From Bugulina stolonifera (Eukaryota; Bryozoa; Gymnolaemata; Cheilostomatida; Bugulidae), in NCBI GenBank assembly GCA_935421135.1, contig OW285188.1, positions 2,129,001 to 2,193,000 on the forward strand: a DNA stretch of 64,000 nt, given 5' to 3'. This document shows positions 24,701 through 35,177 of this stretch, piece after piece. The position numbers and the translations under genes are program-made. Position 1 is the first letter of the stretch. Each line of letters starts with the position of its first letter. A model generated the notes under the pieces. That model worked only from the letters and a program-made list of their open reading frames with translations, was not told the DNA's origin and made no database searches.

Positions 24701-27161
24701 TAGGAGGCAGAGCCTAAGTAATTAAATTCATGCATAAAAGCAACAGCATTCTTATTATGAACTCATTTAGAGTTGGATTGAATGAAATGTAGCACACTGA
24801 TGTTGGAATAAGCTAGTTTTTAATCTGGAAAACTACTTTCAACTATTTGAAGAGGCCACCCTGACTCAATAGTATACTCTTCTACATGTACGTACATGTA
24901 CCGATATCATAGCTTCAAAAATTTGTTGTTGGCTTATGATAAACACGAGGGACTAGCAACTTTTATACATCTTGGATCTAGCTTGAGCAAGTTTCGGCAC
25001 TAAGATTATGGCTGCATATGCAGCATCTAGGCCTATCATCTAGAACATTCACTGCTTGAAGTGGTATTTAATGTTAAACCAAGAAGTAAAATGGTGGGGT
25101 AGAAAAAAGTTCGTCTTTAAAAACCTACATTATTGTGAAATTGCTGGGGTGCAATTTTTGACTCGGGCCTTGACAGTTTTGAATTGAGATTACATTGAGC
25201 TTCTAAAAATATTAAAATGTACTCAGAGCGTCCAAGCTAGATATTTTTTATCAGAACGAAAATTAAACCTACAAAGCCCAATAATTTCACTAATATTGGT
25301 CAAAACGCAAACCCCTTCCATCATACCCATCAAATAATCATAAATAATAACCTGGAGGCTCGATCAGAACAATTTTTCAGAGATTCTTCAGGTAAAGATG
25401 GCTAAATATGAGTTCAGTAATGCACCAGCTTCTCATTCAAAATTTCAGTAGAGTCGAGAGTGTTAATTACAGAAGGAAAAAGACTCTCGTTAAAAACAAT
25501 AAGGTTGAACATAGAAAACCTATGGGATTGTCTTCTCTTAGCAAGTGTGGATAATTCAGCTTTTGCTCGCAACTTGGTTATTGAGATTTGCCTGCTTTTG
25601 CGGAATGCTTCATTTTGTACCTGCTAGGCTGCTATAATTGCTATAAGTTTGCTTGGTGGAGATCCCATACCTCATCCGCATATTCCAGCAATGGCCTACA
25701 TAAAGCTTTATACGCTACCAATTTAATTTTACTATGGCTCCTGTGGTCTTTTAGGTCTTTTTTGTTTAGAGGGAACCAACTTTTCCACTGCATTATGTAG
25801 TGCTAGTTTAAAAGCCTTTCACGATTCATCGATATCACAGTGACTCTCTAGGGCTACTACATCATGCAGTTTTGAGGAAGCGAATTACTGAAGTGAATTA
25901 CTGAATGACTCTACATCAACTTTACGAAATTTTGTGTTAATTTCCACATGAACGCCTGGTTTTATTATTATTAAAGTCACTTATCAAAAATCCTAAATCA
26001 GTACAAAGCAAATCCAGTACACTACCTGCAATATCAATATGGGTAGGTTCATTTATTAGCTGTTGCAAGCAAAAGTCACTTAGTAAGTCTAAAAAACAAT
26101 CTATAAATAATTATGTCTAGAGGTTGTTAATAGCTCAAGGTCCGCCCACTTAGTAAGTCAAAAAACAATCTATAATTATAATAAATTATGTGCGCAACTA
26201 CCAGCATACAGACTAGGTACTACTGTGATTCCTTGGACTGATAAAACTCGTTATCTTGGGATAACCCTACAACAGGATTTGAAGTTTGATCAACACATCG
26301 CTCAAAAAACAGTCAAAGCAAGCAGAATACTGGGAGCTATCAAACATACTCTACACTGTGCACCGACCAAAAGTCGATTACTTGCATACACTAGTTTGTG
26401 TAGACCAATCCTGGAGTATGCAGACACCGTGTGGGATCCAACAAGTAAGCAGACCATTGAATACATAGAAAGGATTCAGTGTAAAGCAGTTCGCTTCATC
26501 AGTAATCTAAAGGGACGTGAAAGTGTCACTGCAGCCAAAAATCTTCTTGGACTAGTACCCCTCGAGTGTAGGAGACGAAATCATCGAATGACTTTACTTC
26601 ACAAAATTCTCCAAGATGAAGAGAGCCACAATACACTATCCTCCAGTTACAATGAAATCGTTGAAAGCCGCTCGCAAACAACCATGACAACCAGAGCTGC
26701 AGCCAGAGGCGAACTAACATCAATTTCTGCCACAACCAATGTATACCATAATAGTTTTCTCCCTCGAACAATCCGAGATATAAGAATTGGCTATCCCGAA
26801 TAAAAGTAAATCAGCGATACGCTGTATTATTGACCTTTTCACTGTAGCACACTGTTAGTAATGAGGCATTCAACTTGCACAATATGTGATAATAGAATGT
26901 TCTATCAACGACGAGTGAGTAACGAGTGAGTAGAGGTTATTAATAGTATAGTTCGGGATCCGCCCAATTAATTACCTGATATTCGAACTCTATTCCAGGT
27001 AATGTATCAGTAACAGGTTGATAGAAACATTCCTTTCCTCCTCCAGGAACCAAAAGAGTGTAATCATAACCGAAACAATCGACCCATTTACTTTTAAACA
27101 GCCAAAGGACCAAAAGTGTATACAAATGGATTAATCTTAACGATGGAATTTTTATATTCAT
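21730..27161 (-). CDS. TMED / p24 (emp24-GOLD) cargo receptor
   Basis: Five minus-strand exons chain in frame: 26976-27161 (ATG 27161), 23918-24009, 23551-23743, 22283-22388 and 21730-21839 (TAG). Together they give 687 nt, 228 residues, the usual p24 length. Family knowledge: type I membrane proteins of COPI/COPII vesicles that recycle between ER and Golgi and select cargo. Seen in order: signal peptide (about residues 1-30), GOLD domain with the conserved cysteine pair (GGGKECFYQ and IYEICIDN), the FEYQ/VLDQ strand, a coiled-coil stretch with NKEIM/LSAQKMRFLQQ, the NFSRVNWFS pre-membrane motif, a membrane segment (AQLVVMVLASVMQVY), and a short tail RKLFSDESAKSHNMKVST. The tail has an RKLF start but no terminal dilysine. 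Which TMED subfamily is unclear (gamma-like). A 3-kb intron 1 holds retrotransposon remnants. Confidence 0.93.
24490..25430. other. TMED intron 1, unique-looking sequence
   Basis: I see no exon, array or inverted repeat here beyond short AT runs. Confidence 0.4.
25440..26110 (-). pseudogene. Degraded non-LTR retrotransposon fragment
   Basis: On the minus strand, 26090-25975 reads DLLSDFCLQQLINEPTHIDI and LDLLCTDLGF, like the end of an apurinic-type endonuclease domain. Then 25725-25655 reads KLVAYKALCRPLLEYADEVW, the C-terminal motif of LINE reverse transcriptases, followed by a stop and more tail coding (KLRAKAELSTLAKRRQSHRF). Most of the reverse transcriptase between the two parts is missing, and stops interrupt the frame, so it is a dead internally deleted copy. 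Confidence 0.75.
26192..26930 (+). pseudogene. 3' fragment of a LINE with open RT tail
   Basis: Open frame from about 26192 to the stop at 26801-26803 encodes the C-terminal part of a non-LTR reverse transcriptase: DKTRYLGITLQQDLKFDQHI, CRPILEYADTVWDP, ERIQCKAVRFISNLKGRESV. A 3' UTR of about 100 bp and a short ACGAGTGAGTA tail follow. The 5' part of the element is absent (5' truncation). The frame is intact, suggesting a young insertion. It is the opposite strand to TMED and sits 45 bp from the TMED exon 1 donor. Confidence 0.85.
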
Positions 27162-27762
27162 ATTGCTGAGCAGCGTCTTATCTTTCATAAATCTGCTACA
27201 GGTAAAGATCTGCAACACTAACTTGGTCGCCGTGAAACTATGATTGTTATTGAATACTTTATTTATTCCTTTAGGTTTTATTGCAATGTAGATCTAATCC
27301 AATGGCTCTAGCACTAAATTCCTTAAATCTCCATGGAAAACATCGTCCTTGAACTTTAATATGTGGCAAAGTCTACTAATTCACTAAAACCCGAAAATAT
27401 TGGTATTCCCTCAAACAAAACGATGCCCTCATCACAGAGCATGGGTTATTTAAAAATACAGACTTATGGGGTTTGAAAGTATATTATTTTTAAACAAAAT
27501 ATTAAAAATATATACTTATCTATTTTAAAAAATAAAGAACAGAAAAAAAGCATAGGTACAATGGCATCAAGGTTTACTTTTATAGGTATCTTACCGATAA
27601 ACATTAAAATGCGGTACACGTGCACTCGGCGAAGCTGCAGGCAACGAATCACAACTCAGGGATTGAGATTGTGCAGGAGCACTCACAAATATTGTCACTA
27701 TTCTTCAGAGTGGCCGGTTCTTGTGTAAAGTTACTTGCCGAGGGAATTCATACAGACCCACC
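27162..27762. promoter_or_regulatory. Head-to-head intergenic region, TMED / MDH2
   Basis: The start codons of TMED (minus) and MDH2 (plus) are 601 bp apart and diverge. The region must contain both promoters and 5' UTRs unless non-coding first exons lie elsewhere. The part next to MDH2 (27600-27760) is higher in GC and CpG (GCGGTACACGTGCACTCGGC) than the AT-rich part near TMED. No TATA box stands out. Confidence 0.65.
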
Positions 27763-30700
27763 ATGCTGTCACGAATTGCAAGACCAAATTTAACCAACAA
27801 CTTTACCTCACTCGTACGAGCATTCAGTGTATCAGCAAAGGTAATTAAAATGCAATAATTACAATAATTATACTAGTATATAATAGTATAATACTTTACT
27901 AAGTATAGTTTAGTTATAGTAAGACCAAGGAGTAAGAAGAGAAGGAGGCTCGTCTATGAAAACCTGTATATATGTTACAATGGGCTTCCGGTGTTCGATG
28001 TGAGCCTCGGGTACTTGGTAAAGTCTGAAGAAAAGATGATGAATATTTTTAAAAAAGTAAAATTCACACATTAACTAAAATTAAAATATAATCAATGTCA
28101 CTAATTGGTAATAGCCTAGTGAAAAGATTGACCATAAACACACTACTTATGTCACTGGGATACGAAAGATATAGCCGAGTAAAATCGCCATATTATATTT
28201 GAAGGAAATTGCGTATCTCGATATAAAATGACACTTTTTGCAAATACCAACATGATGATCAACAAAATAAGCAAAAATAACACTAATAGATTTAAGTTTG
28301 CTACAGTGAGTGAGCTTGAATTCCAAATTTAAACTTTGCTCCTTCATAATAAATAAAACGTACAAACACTTAAATCGCGGTTGAAATGAGTCAATTTGTG
28401 CAACACGTTTCTCGGACATCAGGACTCCATATACTTAGTCTGTTTTATGGCATATAGTTCAGATACCAGTTCAGGGAATAGGCTAGTTTGTGGGCCCTAC
28501 AAGATGCCAAAACTAAATGAAAATAGTGCTCAAATTATTGGCTATCTCAATGAACGATTATGTTTATCTCTGCAGAGAAATGATTTTCATTGGATGCTAT
28601 AATTGTGACGTCATAAGCGCCAAAATGTGCACATGTACATTGCTGTTTAGCAATGAGGAATCGCATCTCGATTAAACGGAGTTGTCTACTCGCTTAATGC
28701 CATGGACTCATGTGATAATCTTTTTAAACCGAGGGGCACATCGAACACAAAATCCTCTTGGACGAGCCTCCTTCTCTTCTTACTCCTTGGTAAAACTAAG
28801 TTTAATAATTAATATTATTAAATATAATAATAATATAATAATAATAATTGATAATTATTTTATTTTTGATTTTATTATAATTATTACTTTAGTTGTATTA
28901 AATTATTTTAATTTTATATTAAATTATATAATTATTTTATAAATAATTAATAAGAGTTAACTGCTGAAGAAATTTAAATGTTAATTAATAAAAACCGAAA
29001 TGAAATGATTAAAAAAATTAGAAATTAAATAGGGATCCACATAATAATATATAATAATATAAATATATCTAATCTCATCAATATTCATATTATATTGATA
29101 TTCAATATTCTATTGAATATAATAATATGAATATCTTTACCGATGTATAAATAGGCTACATAATACATGTCGAATTACCTATAATATATAATTAATATAA
29201 TAATATTAAATTTATAATCATTATGATAATCATAATGACATAGACAAATAATATACACAATGGCAATACTTGATATAAGCCTCTATATCCCTTGACATAG
29301 GAGTTGTGAACGTTTTTTTCGGAATGAGAGCTCAATTTTATTTCGAATTGTAGTAGGCCTAGGCCTACTTGGTTTCAGTAGTCAAAAAAAAATTGTGGCA
29401 TTCTTATTCTAATATCCAAATGAAGGTTGACAAGTGAAGCTGACAACAAAAGAAGTATGCGCATAGGCCAGACCTAATTGTTATTGCAAATTAAATTTAT
29501 TTAATAAATAGATATCATTTCATCACATGTGTTGTGACGTAACTGGTTTAATACACATTAATAGGATAGCAATATCGAATATGAATATAGCCTATATGTG
29601 AATCAGTGGCCAAAGTGGAATCTTCCAAAAGTAATGTGAACCTGTTCACTCCACTGCAAATATCTAACAATCAGGCATTCATAATACTATTGTCACTAAC
29701 ACATTTAAATGATGTGGTTATTAGTAGAGCTGTATGCAAGGTTTTTTAAAGCTCAAATTGCCATGGTTCACTCTTAGTTGTGGTTCTTCAAGTCAAAATT
29801 GTATTCCCTTGTAACATTATGTTTAATTTTCTCTTCTGCAGTTGTGTGGGAGTAGTCGTAGGCAGAAAGTAAGTACATAATTTTGGTGTTAAATTTCTCC
29901 TAGTTTTCTACTAAAGAATGCTGTGTGATCTAATTTGTTACAGCAGTCACATTATAACAAATAATATTTTTACTACTAGCTACTGGTAAAGTAGAATGGT
30001 GCGTTTGGTACACTGTGTTCATTTTCTAGTGGAACACTATTTACCAGCTCAAGATAATTTCAGTCACTTTTTGATTTGTAAGCATTATGGTGATAGGGAA
30101 ACCATGCTATGAGGAGCCCTTGCCGGCTGAAGTTGGACTATTACTTTAGTGAAAAATGTTGGTCTGGGATAATATTTTAATTATAATTAGTAGTACGAGA
30201 CGCATTTTTTATTTTTTCATTTATTACTTAATATTTTGCTACTTGTCCGAGTATCATGTTCAGAGGATGATACTCGGACAAGTATCGAAATATTAGGTAA
30301 TAAATCAAAAATAAAAATGTGTCTCGTACCACTATTTATATTACTTTAGTAAATTTCGTTGGAGTCGTCTTCCATCCATGGGTTTAATGTTGCCTCTCTT
30401 TACAGTGTTACTTACTTGTTGTGTTGGGTGCCTTCCCTACTTTTAACAGTGGATTGAGGTCTCTCTAGTTATACATTTACTAGTCTTACATTATATTAGG
30501 CTACACAATATAGTAGATAAGGCACATCGCCTAACACTGCTGTAGCTTTATTGGCTATGACCAGCTTTGCATTTCATTTTCAGTAAACATTTAGAAATTA
30601 TTTTAATGCGGATTGACACATTATTTTACTAGCTTTACATGATATGGTGCTAGGCTAGTACTGGAATGGGGCTCAGCATACTCCACAGAATAACAGAATA

Positions 30701-33700
30701 GTGGACTGCTTTTAAAATTCAGTATTGATTCACTGCATTTCAGTTAAAAACTAATCCAATTAATAGTCTACTGAACTGAAATGATCTACCATATACATTG
30801 TATATCTGCTTACTTCTAGAGATGCTACACGGCAAAGGCACCTGAATAATATGCCATTGTTTTACTAGACGGTTGGTCTATTTCAATATTATGAACATGT
30901 GTTTGACCAGTTCCATGTTGTCTGTCTATGCAGAGAGATGGCATGAAAGTTTCTGTACTGGGTGCTGCCGGAGGAATTGGACAACCTCTATCCCTTCTGT
31001 TGAAAGAGCACCCCCTGATTAGCCACCTCTCTCTTTTTGACATAGTGCACACTCCTGGTGTGGCGGCTGATCTTAGTCATGTATGTACTCCTGCCTTCGT
31101 CTCTGGTCACATGGGTACGGATCAGCTGGAGGCATGTCTCACAGACTCGAAGATTGTAGTAATACCAGCTGGTGTGCCTAGGAAGCCAGGTAAGGCATTA
31201 CTATGCTCGCTGTTATCCAGTTCGCTCAGAATACAGCTATTACCAGTTCTCTCAACTCGAATACTTATTACAGTAGGCCTACCTGCAGCTGGAATGTCAA
31301 AATTAGGCCTAACAGTAGAGGAGTTCTTGACTCTGTGTGATGTTTATACAATGTTCAACCAATATATAGCAATATGTAGGCTACAGGCATAGCCTACACA
31401 TATTTAGTATAGGACTATATATTTGTTACTTGTACATGTACACTGTCTGACCTTGACATGCAGGTATGACAAGAGATGATCTCTTCAACACAAATGCATC
31501 CATAGTTAGGGACTTGGTAGACGCTTGTGCCAAGTTCTGTCCCGAGTCTATGATTTGTATCATCTCAAATCCAGTGAGTATGTTAAGTAGACATTTAGGG
31601 CTGTATTCATATCATCACTTCCATTGCTTTTACCTAAAATGAACTGAACTAAGCTTTAACGGCTTGACTACAGCTCATAGTACACAGCCACCAACCCAGT
31701 TTATCAGCAGTATGCAAGAATGTACTGCACATGTACAACGCATTATGGATGTTTACTCAATATGTACATTTGTATATTTGTGTTTAATTATAGAACTACA
31801 AGTTCATCTTTGTATTATAATGTGTACACCATCCAATGAATTTTACATGTACATGTAGGTGAACTCTACTGTACCTATTGCATCAGAGGTCCTCAAACAG
31901 CGGGGAGTGTACGATCCTAAGAGAGTGTTTGGAGTGACCACTCTGGACGTGGTCAGAGCTAACACATTCATAGCTGAAGCCAAGGTGAGCCAACTCTTTC
32001 CATTCTGTCTAGCTGTACCTGTATGTTGTAGTGTAGATTACACTATTGTCTGTCTATCAGATGTACACGTATGTAGTGTAGTACATGTGTACATGCATAC
32101 AGACACAATCAGCATGCCCTGTACAATGAGCTCTAACATTGCAGGATCTAGATGTTGCTCACGTAAACGTTCCTGTCATCGGAGGACACAGTGGAGAGAC
32201 CATTGTACCATTGATGTCTCAGGCAACACCCAGAGTACAGTTCCCCCGTGTAAGTTAACAATAAGCATGTATACAATACTTAGTTGATCACATTTACAAA
32301 TGGACTTTGCCAGTGTAACATTTAGTTATTATACCAAAGTTTATAGAATTATTAAGTTTTTCCATGGTGTTCTGCGCCAATAGGATCGCTCGACACCTGA
32401 CCTAATCAGCAACCAAACCAAAAGTGGTTGAGCGGAAATGGGAAAAGTCACCGATAAAACAATGGAGTTTTCTCAAGATTGGCGAACAAATTGTCCTCAG
32501 ATTGCCTAGAAGTACCTATGATGCTAGCCCATTATTTCCAGGATGCATTATGTTGATATTGATAGCATCAATAGAAGAGGGAAACATTTAGAGAAACTTA
32601 AACATGGGGAAAAAGCTCAAAAAGTTGAAGTCATCCTACGAGCACTCGTAATCTAGCCGTGTAGACCAAAGATGGTAAAAGTACCCTCTTTGCGCAGTTC
32701 ATCATCTACTCTTGGCGACCTATATTTTTGGTAGCCTGGGTGTTCCCCGGCAATATTGTTGAGAGAACCACGGCAAATTACTATGCGAATCATTTCCTGG
32801 ATAAACTTATATGTAGGAACTTTGATTATAAGATAGCACCACATCTTGCTTTACATTACGAGGCTATGGATATCAGTGCTGTTGAATGCTGTGCAGTCTA
32901 GACTGCATGAAACGCTTATTTGCACATGAAGAACTACTAGTTGTATGCACTTTGTTTTAGGCGGAAAGAATTAAAATGTCCGAGAGAATACAGAATGCTG
33001 GTACAGAAGTGGTGGAAGCCAAAGCTGGAGCTGTAAGTATCAATATACTGTGAATAGGTGCAGTAGTTGTCCACTCTTGTCTGCTCTGCTGTCTATTACA
33101 GATATATATGTAAAGGCATACCTTGTAGGGATCTGCCACTCTCTCTATGGCATATGCCGGAGCCAAGTTCACCAGCTCTCTACTAGACGCACTCAATGGT
33201 AGAGAGGATGTGGTGGAGTGTACCTTTGTGAAGTCAGACGAGACGGAATGTGCATACTTTGCTACCCCCATACTCCTAGGTGTAAGTACTAGCATATTGT
33301 ATAGTAGTTAGTAGTCACAGTACTCTATCCTCCCCAAGTGTAAGTACTAGTATATTGTATAGTAGTTAGTAGTCCCAGTACTCTATACTCATAGGTTTAA
33401 GTACTAGCACATTATGTAGTAGCTAGTAGTTACAGTGCTTCATATTCCTAGGTGTAAATGCTAGTACACTGTATAAACTATATAATCTCCAGTAGTTTGC
33501 TCTTCAGCTTTTCAAATATTTGTGAATGCAATCATTATTATCAATCGTGGAATTGTGTGCTCTTACCTACAAATTGTTAGCTGTATCATGCTAGAAGTGC
33601 ACTTCTGCCATTCATGGTGTTTAGAGTCAGCTGGCAATGTGTCTTCTAACATGTTCACTAGAAAGGTGGTTCTGTGATATCATATTCTTAGACCTCAAAT

Positions 33701-34083
33701 GGGTGATGATACTCAAGTACACTTTACTTGCTAAAAGCGAAGAAAATTTAACCTGTTTTAGTATTTTGTTTTATTATGTTTACACATGTTCTTTGAGTTG
33801 GTCAATTGCAGGCTGTAAACATTTATACTGTGTTGTCCATCTATACTATACTACATTGTCCGTCTATACTGTACTGTACTGTACTGTACTGTACTGTACT
33901 GTACTGTACTGTACTACATTGTCCGTCTATATTAATCTGCAGAAAGGTGGAGCAGAACAGAATCTTGGAATTGGCAGGTTGACAGACTTTGAAGTGGAGC
34001 TGTTAGAGAAGGCTGTACCAGAGCTGAAGAAGAACATCAACAAGGGAGAAGAATGGATCAAGGCTAATCCTGCTGGCCAATAG
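27763..34083 (+). CDS. MDH2: Mitochondrial malate dehydrogenase
   Basis: Eight coding exons chain in frame: 27763-27840, 30934-31189, 31464-31573, 31859-31984, 32145-32249, 32961-33032, 33129-33281 and 33943-34083 (TAG). They total 1041 nt, 346 residues, close to animal MDH2 (about 338). It interconverts malate and oxaloacetate with NAD in the TCA cycle and malate-aspartate shuttle. Seen: Arg/Ser-rich presequence ([20 protein letters not shown]), the Rossmann motif [14 protein letters not shown], substrate-binding segment [34 protein letters not shown], the [12 protein letters not shown] segment, catalytic His in IGGHSGET, and the C-terminal [13 protein letters not shown]. The lack of internal stops and good splice sites indicate a working gene. 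Intron 1 (3.1 kb) and intron 5 carry transposons. Confidence 0.97.
27924..28791. mobile_element. 868-bp element with 31-bp perfect inverted repeats
   Basis: ACCAAGGAGTAAGAAGAGAA plus GGAGGCTCGTC (27924-27954) is exactly reverse-complemented at 28761-28791. A second paired block follows inward (GTGTTCGATGTG, near 27991 and 28738). No transposase coding is recognised. It lies in MDH2 intron 1. Confidence 0.75.
28795..29260. other. Extremely AT-rich tract in MDH2 intron 1
   Basis: Long runs of AATAATATA/TTATTAAT with very little G or C, containing several imperfect palindromes (for example around 29075-29130). No coding or repeat unit is evident. Confidence 0.8.
29842..29868 (+). other. Possible 27-nt alternative microexon of MDH2
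   Basis: TTTTCTCTTCTGCAG precedes, and AAA|GTAAGTAC follows, a 27-nt segment reading LCGSSRRQK in phase 0. This matches the phase of the flanking coding exons (27840 and 30934), so inclusion would add nine residues just after the presequence. It may be a chance pair of good splice sites. Confidence 0.35.
30193..30329. mobile_element. 137-bp hairpin MITE
   Basis: Arms of about 63 bp (start GTACGAGACGCATTTTT, end AAAAATGTGTCTCGTAC) with a loop of about 9 nt. The inner arms carry CTTGTCCGAGTATCAT and ATGATACTCGGACAAG exactly. It lies in MDH2 intron 1. Confidence 0.85.
32335..32824. mobile_element. MITE family A, copy 1 (490 bp)
   Basis: Starts CAAAGTTTATAGAAT and ends GGAACTTTG, flanked by ATTATAC (32328-32334) and ATTATAA (32825-32831), a near-perfect 7-bp target duplication. 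The body is clearly homologous along its whole length to 44799-45331. It lies in MDH2 intron 5. Confidence 0.85.
33861..33915. repeat. CTGTA pentanucleotide microsatellite
   Basis: About nine CTGTA copies shortly before the last MDH2 exon, flanked by duplicated TTGTCCGTCTATA segments. Confidence 0.92.
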
Positions 34084-34779
34084 ACAGCCGGCCTACTGAC
34101 ATATTAACTATTTATACAAAGTCTCATACTTCATAGTATATAAGGATAGTAGATGGTGTATAGGTACTGCTGTAATAACTGCTTATAATATCATGTTGCT
34201 ACTATCCTCTGGCAGACAGTTACTACACTAGGTTTCCCATCTTAATCAGGCACTCTGTGCATAGTTTTTGAGGTGGCTAACTATGTTTCAGTTGCTAATT
34301 TTGAAAGTGGGCTGTAATGGTTGACCTTTAATAATGTTACAAATGCAGTCCACTAATTCTTCTAAGGTAATGAATACATGGTTCATGTGTTACCTGCATA
34401 GGTTGTCTCACTGTGTGGTGGATACTTAGAATTGAAAAATATTTTGTATTTGTTGTGTAATGGTTTCTTTATGAAAATAGTACAGGGGCACCCAGTTGAG
34501 AACAATAAAGTTGTTGCATCAGGAAATTATTAATTAGATGTTTTCCCTTTCTTCTACAAAAGTATTACTGTTCACTTTTAATGAGTAATAGACATGATAT
34601 GTGGCAACAGCATTCTACTGTTTTTATTGTTTTTGAACAAGAACTACAGTAAATTTGAAGTTAAATTGTAGTACTGGACATATTTTGCTTTGCAATAGTT
34701 GATAACTATCCTGCTGTTATCATAGAAAGAAAACAGTTTTTCTAGTGATGATAATTGAGCTCTGGTCAATGGGAAAATA
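34084..34779. other. MDH2 3' UTR and flank
   Basis: The MDH2 stop codon ends at 34083. The following 420 bp to the AATAAA at 34504 is the probable 3' UTR. I see nothing else in the remainder. Confidence 0.55.
34504..34509 (+). terminator. Candidate poly(A) signal of MDH2
   Basis: AATAAA followed by a T/G-rich stretch (GTTGTTGC), 420 bp after the stop codon. Confidence 0.55.
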
Positions 34780-35177
34780 AAGCTGGTGTCCTGTCCAGCG
34801 CAAGAACAATAAGATAGCGATAGCCACGTTGCGTGCAAGTAGTAAGCAAGTTGCGCTCTTTGAAATAACATCAGTTAGTCTAAGAGTTGTCGACCTATGG
34901 CGTGAATCCTTATAACGGCCTTGGCCTTCATGAGACTTAGATCAAATACACACGCGTGCAGCTACATTTCGGCCGGAGAAAGCGCGCACCCGATAAGAAA
35001 GGAATTAACAGTAAAGATATCGCGCTTGCGTCGCTTCCTTAGTTAACATGGCGGTAGTTATGAATGTTTAGGTCGAAGCTGCACAAAAGTAAAAGTCAAA
35101 TCAAGTGACATAGAAAAACCAGTTTAGTAACAGAGACATATAAATACCAATAGTTGAGAAGTTTATATAAATTTACC
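34780..35177 (+). promoter_or_regulatory. WDR90 promoter and 5' UTR region
   Basis: A local rise in CpG (CGGCCGGAGAAAGCGCGCAC, then ATCGCGCTTGCGTCGCTTCC) stands out from AT-rich surroundings. At 35046 lies AACATGGCGG, which fits the YY1 consensus often found just downstream of TATA-less start sites. This places the probable start of transcription near 35030-35050, about 130 bp before the proposed start codon. Confidence 0.55.

Noticed and set aside
28147..28419. 90-codon minus ORF as a gene
   Set aside because: It falls inside an inverted-repeat element, with no recognisable domain or start context.
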